Shown here: positions 47,022-59,372 of the stretch, piece by piece
Layout of the letters: every line of letters starts with the position of its first letter
How positions within the stretch are numbered: the stretch's first letter is position 1
Position numbers and translations under genes: made by a program
Source: Castor canadensis
Lineage: Eukaryota > Chordata > Mammalia > Rodentia > Castoridae
NCBI RefSeq assembly: GCF_047511655.1
Contig: NC_133402.1
Coordinates: forward strand, 67,274,951 to 67,338,950
Length of the DNA stretch: 64,000 bases
Direction of reading: 5' to 3'
The notes under the pieces: model-generated
Seen by the model: the letters and a program-made list of their open reading frames with translations, nothing else
Database searches by the model: none
What the model was told of the DNA's origin: nothing

Positions 47022-50000
47022 ATGACAGGAATCACCACACACCTATCAATATTAACACTGAATGTTAATGGACTTAATTCCACCATCAAAAGACACTGTT
47101 TGGCAAACTGGATTAAAAAGGAAGATTCAACAATCTGTTGCTTACAGGAGCTTCATCTCATCAACAGAAACAAGCACTAGCTGAGGAAGATGCTGGAGGA
47201 AGATTTACCAAGCCAGTGGGCCCTTAAAACAAGCAGAAGTAGCAATACTTACTTCGGACAAAGTAGACTTCAAATCTACCTTGATCAAATGAGGTAAAGA
47301 AGGACATTTCTAATAAAAGGGGAAATACACAAAAAGGAAATAACAATTATCAACCTATATGCACCCAATGTCAATGCACACAATTTCATCAAACATACTC
47401 TGAAGGACCTAAAAACATATATAGACTCCAACACAGTGGTAGTGGGAGACGTTAATACCCCCTATCACCAATAGATAGGTAATCCAAACAAAAAATCAAT
47501 AAAGAAATCCTAGATCTACATCACACCATAGATCAAATGGACCTAGTTGATGTCTACAGAATATTTCATCCAACTGCTGCACAATATACATTCTTCTTAG
47601 CGGCTCATGGAACCTTCTCCAAAATAGATCATATCTTAGGGCACCAAGCAAGCATCAGCAAATATAAGAAAGTAGAAATAATACCATGGATTCTATCTGG
47701 TTACAATGCAATAAAACTAGAAATCAACAACAAAAACAGCAGTAAAAAACATGCAAACAATTGGAAGCTGTCAACACATTGCTCAAAAATCAATGGCTCA
47801 TTGAAAAAATAAAAGAAGAAATTAAAAGATTCCTAATGAATATGAAAACACGAACTACTGGAACCTATGGGACACACCAAGGGAATACTGAAAGGAAAGT
47901 TTATAGCCATGAATGCATATATTAAAAGGACAGAAAGATCTCAAATCAATGACCTAATGCTACATCTCAAACTCCTAGAAAAACAAGAACAAGCAAATCC
48001 CAAAATAAGCAGAAGGAGAGAAATGATAAAAATAAGTGCTGAAATCAATGAAATAGAAACAAAAAAATTACAGAGAATCAATGAAACAAAAAGCTGGTTC
48101 TTTGAAAAAATAAATAAAATTGACAGACCCCTGGCAAACCTGACTAAAAAGAGGAGAGAAAAAACCCAAATTAGTAAAATCAGAAATGCAAAAGGGGAGA
48201 TAACAACAGACAGCATGAAAATCCAGGAACTCATCAGAGACTACTTTGAGAACCTATATTCTAATAAATTTGAAAATCTTGAAGAAATGTACAGATTTCT
48301 AGATACTTATGACCATCCAAAATTGAACCAAGAGGATATTAATCACCTGAATAGATCTATAACACAAAATGAAATTGAAGCAGCAATAAAGAGTTTCCTA
48401 AAAAAGAAAAGTCCAGGACCTGATGGATTCTCTGCTGAATTCTATTAAACTGTTCCACAAAATAGAAAGGAAAGGTACACTGCCTAGCTCAATATATGAA
48501 GCCAGTATTGCACTAATCCCAAAACCAGACAAAGACACCTCCAAAAAGAAGAACTATAGGCCAATTTCCTTAAAGAACATCAATGCAAAAATCCTTAACA
48601 AAATAATGGCAAACCAAATCCAACAACACATCAGAAAGATCATCCACCATGACCAAGTTGGCTTCATCCCAAGGATGCAGGGGTGGTTCAACATATGCAA
48701 ATCTATAAATGTAATACAGGACATTAATAGAAGCAAAGACAAAAAAAAAACTTGATTATCTCAATCGATGAAGAAAAGCCTTCGACAAGATCCAACACCA
48801 CTTCATGATAAAAGCTCTAAGAACACTAGGAATAGAAGGAAAGTACCTCAACATTGAAAATGTAACAGTGAAAAACTGAAACCATTTCTCCTAAAATCAG
48901 GAACCAGACAAGATGCCCACTATCCCCACTCCTATTCAACATAGTACTGGAATTTCTAGCCAGAGCAATTAGGCAAGAAGAAGAAACAAAAGGAATACAA
49001 ATAGGTAAAGAAACTGTCAAAATATCCCTATTTGCAGACAATATGATCCTATACCTTAAAGACCTAAAAACCTCTACCCCAAAACTCCTAGACACTATAA
49101 ACAGCTATAGCAAGGTGGCAGGATATAAAATCAACTTACAAACATCATTAGCTTTTCTATGCACCAACAACAAACAAGCTGAGAAGGAACATATGGAAAC
49201 AATTCCATTCACAATAGCCTCAAAAAAAAATCAAATACCTAGGATTAAACTTAACAAAGGATATGAATGACCTCTGCAAAAGAACTATAAATGCCTTAAG
49301 AAAGAGATTGAGGAAGACTACAGAAGATGGAAAGATCTCCCATGCTCATGGATTGGTAGAATCAACAGAGTAAAAATGACTATATTACCAAAAGCAATCT
49401 ACATGCTTAATGCAATTTCCTTCAAAATCCCAATGACATTCATCACAGAGATTGAAAAATCTACCCTAAAGTTCATTTGGAAACCAAGGGACCACAAATA
49501 GCCAAGGCAATACTCAGTCAAAAGAACAATGCTGGAGGTGTCACGATACCCGACTTCAAACTATATTACAAAGCAATAGCAATAAAAACAGCATGATACT
49601 GGCACAAAAACAGACATGAAGACCAGTGGAACAGAATAGAGGACCCAGATATGAAGCCACACAGCTATGCCCACCTTATTTTTGACAAAGGCATTAAAAT
49701 ATATGATAGAGGAAAGACAGCCTCTTCAACAAATGTTGCTGGGAAGTGGTTATCTGTATGCAAAAACTGACACTAGACCCATGTTTATCACCCTGTACTA
49801 GAATTAACTCAAAATGGATCAAGGACCTTAATATCAGACCCAAAAATCTGATGTTAGTATACCAAGGAGCAGGAAACACTCTGTAAGTAATAAGTATAGG
49901 CAAGAACTTCCTCAATAGAACCCCAGCAGCTCAGCAACTAAGAGAAAGAATGGACAAATGGAACTTCATAAAATTAAAAAGCTCTGCACAACAAAAGAAA

Positions 50001-50667
50001 TGGTCTCTAAACTGAAGAGACCACCCACAGAGTGGGAGAAAATATTTGCCATCTACACATCAGACAAGGAACTGATAACCAGAATATACAGAGGAGTTAA
50101 GAAACTGAACTCTCCCAAAATCAATGAACCAATAAAGAAATGGGCAACTGAACTAAACAGAACTTTCTCAAAAGAAGAATTTCAAATGGCCAAAAAACAC
50201 ATGAAAAAATGCTCACCATCTCTATCCATAAAGGAAATGCAAATCAAAGCCACACTAAGACTCAACTTCACCCCTGTTAAAGTAGCCATCATCAAAAACA
50301 CCACCAACAAAAGGTGTTGGTGAGGATGTGGGAAAAAGGAACGCTCACACACTGCTGGTGGGAATGTAAGCTAGTGAAACTACTCTGGAAAAAAATTTGG
50401 AGGCTTCTTAAAAATCTAAACATAGATCTGCCATATGATCCAGCAATACCACTTCTGGGGATATTCCCAAAGGAATGCAACACAGGTTACTCCAGAGGCA
50501 CCTGCACACCCATGTTTATTACAGCACTATTCACAATAGCCAAATTATGGAAACAGCCAAGATGCCCCAATATTGACCAATGGATCAAGAAAATGTGGTA
50601 TTTATACACAATGGAATCTTCCTCAACCATGAAGAAGAATGAAATCTCATCATTTGCAGGTAAATAG
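47022..50667 (+). pseudogene. L1 ORF2: L1 ORF2 (endonuclease/reverse transcriptase), broken
   Basis: The ATG at 47022 opens the endonuclease domain (LSILTLNVNGLN, then CCLQELHL, where the family has QETH). A stop follows soon after, near 47178. Further endonuclease pieces lie at 47330-47460 (INLYAPNV, VVVGDVNT) and 47537-47700 (FSKIDHILGH). The middle segment 47867-48448 is open and runs into the RT start ([14 protein letters not shown]). There a deletion and frameshift of roughly 30 nt precedes the next segment ([20 protein letters not shown], 48423-48755). Near 48850 a second small deletion follows GIEGKYLNI. The catalytic FADD at about 49030 reads FADN. C-terminal pieces include 49958-50323, and 50314-50667 with the Cys-rich HCWWECKLV. 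The pieces lie in all three frames and there are many stops, so no enzyme can be made. Confidence 0.92.
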
Positions 50668-51215
50668 ATGGAACCAGAGAACATCATTCTGAGCGAGGTC
50701 AGCCAGGCTCAGAAAACCAAAAATCATATGTTCTCCCTCATATGTGGACTTTAGATCTAGGGCAAATGCACCAATGTGGGTGGACTTGGGTCATATGATA
50801 AGGGGAGAGCACATACAGGAGATATAGGAATAGGCAGAAAACCCAAAACATGAAAGCATTTGATGTCCCCACTCCAGAGGAACTAATACAGAAACCTTAA
50901 AGCAACAGAGGTCAATATGGGAAGGGGATCAGGAACTAGTGTAAAGATCAGTTAGAGATGAGTCATCCTGAGATGTAACACATTTGTACATGGAAGCAAT
51001 GCTAGGAATCTCTCTTTATAGCTATCCTTACCTCAACTAGCAAAATGCTTTGTCTTCCTTTTTATGCTTATGTCTTCTCTTCAACAAAATTAGAGATAAG
51101 GGCAGAACAGGTTCTGCCTGGAAGCGAGAAGGCAGGGGGCAGGGGAGGGAAATGGCCCAAACAATGTATGCACGTGTGAATAAATGAATAAAAATAAGGA
51201 GGAACGAAAGAAAAA
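50668..51215 (+). other. L1 3' UTR
   Basis: It aligns at its start with the stub at 34111-34694 ('ccaaaaatcatatgttctcc', 'ctcatatgtggactttagat'). It then diverges: here the purine tract reads 'gaaggcagggggcaggggag' and the end 'gtgaataaatgaataaaaat'. AATAAA at about 51178 is the likely poly(A) signal. Confidence 0.85.
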
Positions 51216-51498
51216 ACAGTAAAAGATACTACTAACAATCTTATCTTTTAACTCTGAGCCCCAATGTAATGTATCACTTTACTAGACATACTGGGATAAT
51301 TTATTCTTTTGATATTTATATCAAAATTTATGTAAACAGAAGAATTAAAATAACAGATTTTAAAAAATAATAAATTACAACCCTCCTATTTAGGAAGAAG
51401 GGGATGATTAAAAACAAGAATTTAAATATGATGAAGACATACTTGTATTACAGATAAAAATCTTTCAGATGTCACCATAGATTTTGGAAGGTTTTTGT
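51216..51498. other. Non-genic AT-rich DNA
   Basis: A-rich spacer after the L1 tail with nothing else recognised. Confidence 0.5.
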
Positions 51499-51590
51499 TA
51501 GCTGGGAGTGTGGCTCAAGTGGTAGCATGCTTGCCTCATAAGCATGAACTCCTGATTTAACCTCCAGTGCCGCCAAAATAAAACCCCAGA
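51499..51590 (+). repeat. ID-like SINE
   Basis: 'agctgggagtgtggctcaag', 'tggtagcatgcttgcctcat', 'gaactcctgatttaacctcc' and 'agtgccgccaaaataaaa' match the ID-like half of the B1-ID elements. Confidence 0.85.
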
Positions 51591-51640
51591 TTTTGTTAAG
51601 CATTTAATTAAACTTAAAGAGGCTACCAGATATTTCCACA

Positions 51641-51770
51641 GTAAGAAGTGAAGAGCATAAACTCTGAAACAAGACATCTGGGCTGGAATCAGGGTCTTAC
51701 CACTAACTTGCTGTATAATCTTGAAAAAGTTCTTTACTCCGTCACAATTTCTACATATATAAAATAGAGA
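51641..51770 (+). repeat. MIR SINE, sense
   Basis: 'gaagagcataaactctgaaa', 'catctgggctggaatcaggg', 'cttaccactaacttgctgta' and 'aatcttgaaaaagttcttta' match the MIR 5' half and core. A B1-B1-ID element follows directly at 51771, probably inserted into the MIR, whose 3' end is missing. Confidence 0.78.
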
Positions 51771-52110
51771 GCTGGGTGTGGTGTGGTGTTGGTCATGACT
51801 TTACACCCAGCTACTTGGGAGGCAGAAACCAGGAGAACTGTGCTTCGAGGCTGGCCAGGGGAAAAGCAAGTGAGATCCATCTCAACAAAACATTGGACAT
51901 GATATCGCGTGTCTGCAATTCCATCTACTTGGGAGGTGGAGATAGAAGGATCTGGTTCCAAGGCCAGCCTGGAACAAAAACAGCATGAAAACCCATGTGA
52001 AAAAATCAAATAACTGAAGCCAAAGGGCTGCAGCATGGCTCAAATGGTAGAGCACTTGAGCAAGTGCAAGGTCCTGAGTTCAAATTCCAACCCTGCCATA
52101 AAATAAAATG
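51771..52110 (+). repeat. B1-B1-ID trimeric SINE, copy 1
   Basis: Three modules in series. B1-like (51771-51890: 'gctgggtgtggtg', 'cagctacttgggaggcagaa', 'gagatccatctcaa'). A second B1-like (51891-52010: 'ggacatgatatcgcgtgtct', 'ctacttgggaggtggagata', 'ggccagcctgga'). A linker 'aaataactgaagccaaa'. Then ID-like (52025-52110: 'gggctgcagcatggctcaaa', 'gagcacttgagcaagtgcaa', 'cctgagttcaaattccaa'). Copies at 54969 and 57008 share this order. Confidence 0.9.
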
Positions 52111-53465
52111 GAGACACTCAGAGCATAGTTGACCAGTGCTGCAGAAAAATATTAGAAGATGAAGAAAGAGAAGAAAAAGGGTGAGGAGACAAGAGTCCAG
52201 GGGAAACCTGTGGGCCAGCTGAGAGATGATTGCTTTCTCATTCTTCCTTGCTTGAAAGGCAAGGCTATTTACTGATCAAATTTTATACTTGACCAGCACA
52301 CTTCCGGGCTGTCCTTCATTTTGTCTTGTCCTCAATAAAAACATGAATCAGCATATGAAAGATGTTTTTAAATCTTATGAAAGATTTCATTAAAAGAAGT
52401 TTACATTTGCTCCCATTCTATTTGTCCAGCTCTCTGTAGGAGGAATTCTTCCTGTCTTTATCTGTGATGTGCAAACCCTATTTTAAACCCTAATATGCCA
52501 GGTCATTGTTTAAACACGAGTGCCCCACCATTTGGGTGGGGAGGGAACTCAGGTGGTCCAAGTCATGGAAAAGTGACATCTTCAGTTCTAGCTGACTTGA
52601 CAAAGTTGTGGGACCATCATCCACTTATACTGTGTGTGTGCATTTATTTTCCCTGTCCTGGCCTCTGCTTCTAATATTTGCTTAGTAGTTTACACTGTGG
52701 TATAATACAATACCTAAAAAACTTCCTACACAGATGGGTAGAATCCTCCTAAATTTCTCACCAGAGAGCTATGGCTTTTATGGCACAAAGGTAAAATCAC
52801 AGTGAGAGAAAAACTGTTTATCAACGAGTATCTAAGGATTCTTCTTTGACACCAGCCCTCCAAATGAGGGCTATTTGTTCAGAGAATATCTTGTTGATTT
52901 ACAAGAAGAGGACATTGCCGTTAATCTTAAAGTCATCAATTCCTCTGGTCTTATGCAGTGCATCTCTTTTTTTTTATTCATTTATTGTTTGGGTGTCTTT
53001 GCCCTTCAGTGATTAAACACAGCTATAGAGGAAGGAGACTTTGCTCCCAAAGTGCGCACACAAAGCAGATATGGAGATAGCTCTGTACCTATTCTTCCCT
53101 TCCACAATGCCACAAATCTCCCAATAGCGCATGAGTTCAGAATGCTCTCTTCCCCAGACTTTGGTCTTTCCCCCCAACCAGTTGGATAATTTCCAGAAAA
53201 TTATTTGTCCTAGTCATTTATTATGTTCTCAGTTTCTAGAAAAACGTGGAACACAAACTTGCAACACTATGACAAAGTGTATGATTCTATTGGGAATTGG
53301 TTATAACCTAACTTTTGCATTAAATCCAAGTCAGCCTCTAAATCACTAAATCTGACCCAAGTTCAAAAGAAATGGTGTCCTCCATATTATTCTCTGGCTA
53401 TCTCATCTCTCCAATATGGCACCATGAGGTGAAAAGCAGGCCCAAACACTCGAGCAGAAGTTGAG
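52111..53465. other. Non-genic DNA
   Basis: No gene, SINE or LINE is recognised. The 72-residue frame at 53131-53349 has no domain. Confidence 0.45.
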
Positions 53466-53556
53466 TCCAGAGCTAGGTATGGCTCGGTGGCAGAAAACTG
53501 GCAGAAGACCCGGGTTAAATTCTCAATGCTCAAAATTTTAAAGAAAAAAATTTGGT
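53466..53556 (+). repeat. ID-like SINE, diverged
   Basis: 'ccagagctaggtatggctcg', 'gtggcagaaaactggcagaa', 'gacccgggttaaattctcaa' then an A-rich tail. The B-box side is partly kept (gggttaaattc). Confidence 0.75.
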
Positions 53557-54968
53557 CTGGTGATTTTGTCTCCATTATCCAGTTTACTTTTTTAATAGAA
53601 AGAGAAGCAGGAAGAAGTTCACACAGACAATATAGTTGTCACTAACAGTAAGAAGAAACTCATGCCATGTTAAATTTAACTTCCATCAGCGTGAGGTGAC
53701 TGGAAATGTGATAAAATAATGAATTAAGAAGATGAATGAATATAGGATTCTGTAATCATTAGGTATGCTTTCAACAATAACTAATTAAATTTTGAATATG
53801 TCTAAATCCCAGCGGTTTGATAACAGTTAAATGTTGATTCAGTTGAGACAAGAAGTGAATCACTTTGTCCACTCCTAATTGCATCACATGTTTATTCTTC
53901 ATGATCACTGTTGTCAGCAGCTACAGCCTTGTAAAGAAAGTGCATCTTGTTTTATTATAACCGTTTGTATCCAGTTTGTGCAAAATGATTACAAAACTGA
54001 TGTCAATTACAGCGCTGATGCAGGTGCATCACTCATGTCATACTCCGTTCTTTGTCACTACCTTTAACTATAACACCATGAGACAAACACCCCTCTTAAC
54101 TATCTTCCTACCATAATGCATAATTCTTAAAGGTGAAAAGAAATACTATGTTAATCTTGATATATATTAACAAATAATGAAGGGGACAATAGTCAAGGCT
54201 GCATTGCCATTTCCTGACACTGCTGTCAAGTTACAAACTGCTCAGCCCACATTCTTTTAGTTTATAATGCTTGAAAACAATCTTGGGACTAAAATACAGA
54301 CATTTAATTAATTGGTGTTATTATTTTCACTGCTATCCTGGTGGTACAGGCTTACTGATGGGAAATCCAAGTTTGGAAAAATGGAAGATATAAAAACTAG
54401 CCAACTCATTTCTGTCTTCTCTGAATCTCTAGTCTGTTAGCATTAAGTGGCAAGGGTCATATATTCACTTTACAGTTAGCTAGGCATTAACCAATGGCAA
54501 GAGCATCAGAATGTGTTTGCCATTTTGGCTCTTACCTACAAATGCAGTTTGGTTTAATGACACCTCAGTACCACCTGATAAATACTGATGAGCAATAATG
54601 AAGACACAAGAATGCTACTTCTTTGTTTTTCATTACCAGAACTCATGTTATATGAGATATAAAACTGCCTTTCCTTTTTCTCTCATATGTTAAAACAACT
54701 AAAGACTGAGAGAGCTGACTTTGGGAAGTACTGGTCACAGGTGAATGTACACCAGATTTAGAAAGCACTCTGATGAAGGTTTAACATAATTGCCAGATAT
54801 GAAGTCCTCTGACCTCCATAATGATGAAGGGTTCTAAACTTTAAAAAATTTTTGATGGAGTGGGGTTTTATATTATAGTCATGATCTCTTGATCAGATAG
54901 TTAACTAAGAAGATACAAATGTAAACAGATGGGTAGAGAGCAGTGTGTGTCTTATATTTAAGAATCCA
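53557..54968. other. Non-genic DNA
   Basis: 1.4 kb with no recognised repeat, exon or RNA gene. Confidence 0.45.
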
Positions 54969-55280
54969 GCCAGGCATGGTACTGTCTGAACTCCCAGTTA
55001 CTTGGGAGAGGGATATCAGGAGGATTGCACTTTGAAGGCAGCCTTAGCATTAAAATGGGATCCCATCTCAATGAAAATGGTGGATGTGATGGCCTGTGTC
55101 TGTGATCCCAGCTACACAGGAGGCATCAATAAGAGGATTGTGACCTTGGGCAAAAAAAAGCATGAGACTCTATCTGAAAAAATAACTAGAACAAAGAAAG
55201 GCTGGAGGCATGGCTGTATTGGTAGAAGGCTTGCCAGTGTCACCAAAAACAAAAAGGTAGTCCAAAAGTAGGAGAAAAAA
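54969..55280 (+). repeat. B1-B1-ID trimeric SINE, copy 2 (ID part deleted)
   Basis: B1-like (54969-55080: 'gccaggcatggtactgtctg', 'cccagttacttgggaga'). Second B1-like (55081-55190: 'tggatgtgatggcctgtgtc', 'tgatcccagctacacaggag'). Linker 'aataactagaacaaagaaag'. Short ID-like part (55199-55260: 'aggctggaggcatggctgta', 'ttggtagaaggcttgcca'). The B-box part is missing, and the remnant joins 'gtgtcaccaaaaac' directly. Confidence 0.85.
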
Positions 55281-56079
55281 AAAAACAAAGTATCTAGGTT
55301 GCATTTCTCAAAAAGCTTTAACAGATTCATAGCTGAAATAGCAGTATAATTTGAGATGTCCGGCTAACTGGTTGATGCAAACAACAGTAAAATAAGAATG
55401 ACTCAAGAGTTTTCATGAAAACATTGCTGGAAAACAGCTACCAATGTTGGGTGTGGTATTGTTTCTGGATTTTAAAAAAGTTAGTTTGAGAGAGGCAGTG
55501 TCTGTTTCCTTCTCTTCACATGTTAGGCGCCATCTAAAAACAGCTGACAATCAACACGTTCTCACTTGTGAGATTAGGTACCCTAATGTCTGTGGAAGCT
55601 GACGGCAAATACTTCAGGAATTACTCAGTCCTTGTCACCAAACAGCCTTCCTCAGAGTTTTAACATGTGAAATAATTCATTTTCTCTTGACCATGCTGCC
55701 TTTAAAACTCAAAATTCTCCAATATCAAATAAACTTTTGACGAAGAATGTTTTTGTCTAGTGTCACACAACTCGTGACATTTTGTTCCTGAACAAAGCCA
55801 TGCAACTATAATTTCAGGTATGTTTGGAAAAGTCTTCTTGGTTTTTAAAAAGAAGACCAAGCTCCTCTTTAATGCAAAGATATAAAAGAAATCAAATTGT
55901 AGCAGGGATCGAGAAACCAGGGAACCAAAAGTGTTGAAGGGAGAAAAGAAGATTTTATTATCAGATACCTATAAAAACCCCAAAGTAACCTCAAACATGC
56001 AGTAGGAATTACCTGAAACTTCCTTCAGCCGTAAAATTGGCCCAGTTTTCTCAGTCTTTTTTGACACCAATTCCTTCTT
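55281..56079. other. Non-genic DNA
   Basis: I see no gene or repeat of known type. Confidence 0.45.
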
Positions 56080-56430
56080 TCCACAAGTATCTATTGAGTG
56101 AATCCTACTGGGCAGGCCCTCTCACAGACACTGGAAATGAAATGATGAATTAAAATAGACAGAGCACCTGCTCTCAGGGAATTAACAACTTAGTTGGAGA
56201 GAAGGATATCAAATTGCCACAGAGACAACTGTGTAATTACATATTGGACTAAGTGACTCAGATGAAAAGAACACAGGGCACGACATAAAAGTGTCTAAGA
56301 AAAAAGTCTGTGCAAGTAAGAGAAGGTCTTGAGGAAATACTGTTTGAACCAAAGGAAACAGAAAGTGGGTGAAGGGAATGGGTGGGCAGATGAAAAGTGC
56401 AAGGAAGAGGCACATGGCTTTTTGTAAGCA
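56080..56430 (-). repeat. L2-type LINE 3' relic, antisense
   Basis: 'cacaagtatctattgagtga', 'gggcaggccctctcacagac', 'actggaaatgaaatgatgaa', 'acctgctctcagggaattaa' and 'gaggaaatactgtttgaacc' are the familiar antisense L2 3' phrases. The relic resembles the one at 39213-39620. Confidence 0.6.
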
Positions 56431-57007
56431 AATGGCTTACAGTGACGTATAAAAACTCTGAATGTATACAGGAACTTGCTTTATAAATATATTGGTACCA
56501 CTCATAAAATGGCAAAGAGTATTTAACAAAAGGTTCACATTCAAACTATGGCCCTTATTCCAAGTCTAAACTTTGACCTGATTTTCAAAGCATCATTTTC
56601 ATTGGCCTTTTTGTAATAGCTGCTCTGGTGTTACCACAGCAGGGTGGAGTAGTAGTGACAGAAACTGTTATTTCCCCAAAATCTAAAATGTTTCCTTTCT
56701 GACACTTTTCAGGAAAAGTTTGCTGATGGCCATTTTAATAAAGATAGTGACCCACCATGTCTATTCAGGTGACTTACAAATAACAATAGTATAGCGAATG
56801 GAAAAAATACACTTTTGTATCTTGGATGTCAAGGATGATCTTTAACTTCAGAAATTACAAACCAAGGCAAGTTTGATGATTTTGGCCCTACCAAAATTAA
56901 AGATTTATGTTTAACACAGTACTCCTCAGAGATACTATCAGACAGCTATCTGCGGAGGAGATGGTGCAATTTCTGCAACCAAGGAGCTCGGTGAAGAAAA
57001 ACAATGT
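56431..57007. other. Non-genic DNA
   Basis: No gene or repeat is recognised. Confidence 0.45.
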
Positions 57008-57350
57008 GCTGGGCACAGTGCCTCAAGATGTGATGACTCAAACCTATAATCCTTGCTTCTCAAGAGGTGGAGATGGGGGGGATCATAGTCTGAGGCCAGT
57101 CTGAGCAAAAAGCTCATGAAACCCCATCTCAACCAATGACTGGCCATAGTAGTACACACCTGTCATCCCAGCTATTTGGGGCAGCACAAATAGGAAGATT
57201 GTGGTCCAGGCCCACTTAAGCATAAAGCAACCTATCCCCAAAATAAATCAAAGCTAAAGGGCTGATGGAGTGTCTCAAATGGTGCAGTGCCTGCATAACC
57301 ACAGCTCAAGGCCTTGAGTTCAACCTTCTAGTACCACCAAAGAGAAAAAC
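57008..57350 (+). repeat. B1-B1-ID trimeric SINE, copy 3
   Basis: B1-like (57008-57135: 'gctgggcacagtgcctcaag', 'aacctataatccttgcttct', 'aaaccccatctcaa'). Second B1-like (57136-57240: 'ctggccatagtagtacacac', 'ctgtcatcccagctatttgg'). Linker 'aaataaatcaaagctaaa'. ID-like (57259-57350: 'gggctgatggagtgtctcaa', 'atggtgcagtgcctgcataa', 'ggccttgagttcaaccttc', 'tagtaccaccaaa'). The ID part carries a small insertion before its B box. Confidence 0.88.
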
Positions 57351-57559
57351 GAAAAGGAAAGACAACGAAACCAATGCAAAATTGAGCCAGATTAAGCAAT
57401 TCACTGAATAAGAAGCCTTCATAGGTAAAAAGATGAAAATCTGTCCTCCAACTAAGCAGAAATCTGTGAGATCAATAGTGAAAATAAAAGCTCGTGTTAG
57501 CAAAAATGAGAATCCAGCACAATGACAAGTATTTGTAAGATTGCAGAGGTAAGGGTGTG
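57351..57559. other. Non-genic DNA
   Basis: Possibly the upstream part of the following L1-like fragment; not assignable. Confidence 0.35.
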
Positions 57560-57960
57560 CATCGCGGTCTTGAGTCAGAAGCAACTCCTAAAAGCAATTG
57601 CAATACTTGCAGAAGTTAGATACGCTATGTTGAGGGATCCCACAGAACCACTTGAGCAAAAGCTCGTAACTCGGGATTAGTGATGCCTCCCTGTGAGGTA
57701 GATGTTCACTGCAGGATGGATGATCCCATAGTGCAAGTCGCACCACTGCAGAGCAGAAGGCAGCCTGGATATCCATCATTGCAGGAATGAATTAAAATAT
57801 GGGGGATACATACCAAAATGCCATGCAGCAATTTTAGCCTCATTAAATCTTGAATGCACAAGTACTGAGTGAAAAAGAAAGTGAAAATGAGGGAAAGATG
57901 TGTGAAGCCCTTGTTCTCCCAGCGGACACAGATAACTGAGCCTGGAAACCAATGGATCTA
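57560..57960 (+). repeat. Possible old L1 (L1M-type) 3' fragment
   Basis: 'gcctggatatccatcattgc', 'aggaatgaattaaaatatgg', 'gggatacataccaaaatgcc', 'atgcagcaattttagcctca' and 'gtactgagtgaaaaagaaag' resemble the '...gatgtccatcaatgg…tggtatattcatacaatgg...' block at old L1 3' ends. Strongly diverged. Confidence 0.4.
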
Positions 57961-58139
57961 CTCATTGTGCCAAGTAACCATGGTCATGACAAATAAACCA
58001 AAATAGGCTGTTGATCACATTTCAGGTCCTCTGCTAGGGCTTGGCAGGCATCCTCTTTCAGGAAAAAATGTAACTTATTCATGTTTCATTAGCATTTTGA
58101 AAAAGAAACTAATGCATATATTAGAGATGGAAAGCTCAA

Positions 58140-59326
58140 CACCAACATTCAGGGCATACATATTTACAACCTTCATATTGATCTTACAATAGAGTATGTT
58201 TCATTATTTAGGTCTTTCACTTCCTTGGTTAGGTTTATTCGTAGGTATTTTTGTTTTTGAGGCTATTGGGAATAGGATTGTTTTCCTCGTTTACTTCTCA
58301 GTATGTATATAGAAAAGCTATTTATTTTTGTATGTTGATTTTTTATTGTGCTATTTTTCTGAAAAGACTTAGAGGATCTAAGAGTTTTCTGGTGCAGACC
58401 TTAGGGGATTTTAAGTATAAGAAAATATAATCTGAAAATATGGGTAATTTTAATTACTCTTCTGCTTGCATCACTTTTCTTTCTTTCTGTTGCCTGAGTG
58501 CTCTAAGATGTCAAGCGCAGTATTGAATGAGTGGTGACAGTGGACACGCTTGTTTAACTCCTGACTTTGAGGAAAAGCTTTCAGTTTTTTACCACTCAGT
58601 ATAATGATGGTGTAGCCTTGGCACATACTGACTTTATTATGTTGTGGTATGATCCTTCTATTCCTAGTTTATACAGGACCTTCATCATGAAGGGATGTTG
58701 AATTTGTTGAGGAATTTTTATGCATCTATTGAAGTGATCATGTGATTTTTGTTCCTGATTCTATTTATGAACTGTTTTACATTTATTGATTTGCATTTGT
58801 TGAACCAATCTTGCATTCCACAAATGAAGCCAACTTCATCATGGTGTTTAATCCTTTTAATGTGTTGTTGAATTATGCTTGCAAGTCTTTTATCAAAGAT
58901 TTTTGTGTCTATGTTCATGAAGGAAATTGATCCATAGTTTTCTCATTTGGTGTGTCCTCATCTGTTTTGGGTATGAGGGTAATACTGACTTTCCAGAATC
59001 AATTTGGAAGTGTTTCTCCCTTTCCTACTTCTGGGAGTAGTTGGATGACCATTGGTGTTCTTCTATAAAGGTTGTTAGATTCAGCAATTCCAGGCTTTTG
59101 CATCATCTCATTATTTACTATTGTTTTGTTCAGGGTTATTAAATAGTCTTTCTTTTCTTTTAATTTTGGTATGTAATATGTTTCCAGAAATTTAGCAATT
59201 TCTTATAGATTTTTGCAATTTATTAGAATATAAATTTTCAAAGTATTCCCCAATGATCTTCTGGATTTTAGTGTATCTATTATAAAATTCTCCTTTTTAT
59301 TTTTTGTCTCTAATTTTATTGATATG

Positions 59327-59372
<46 letters not shown>

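Larger units (their letters stand above)
44775..51215 (+). mobile_element. L1: Nearly full-length LINE-1, inactive
   Basis: A 6.4-kb sense L1 with all modules in order: a 5' UTR (to 45773), ORF1 relic (45774-46971), a short spacer, ORF2 relic (about 47022-50667) and a 3' UTR with an A-rich end. L1 copies itself by nicking DNA and reverse transcribing its own RNA at the nick. This copy cannot do so: both ORFs carry stops and frameshifts, and the reverse transcriptase FADD motif reads FADN. I could not identify a clear target-site duplication, so both outer boundaries are approximate. Its 3' UTR is a different variant from the two young stubs at 32 and 34 kb. Confidence 0.93.

Noticed and set aside
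45968..50667. L1 frames as functional genes
   Set aside because: Stops, frameshifts and loss of a catalytic Asp show they are relics.
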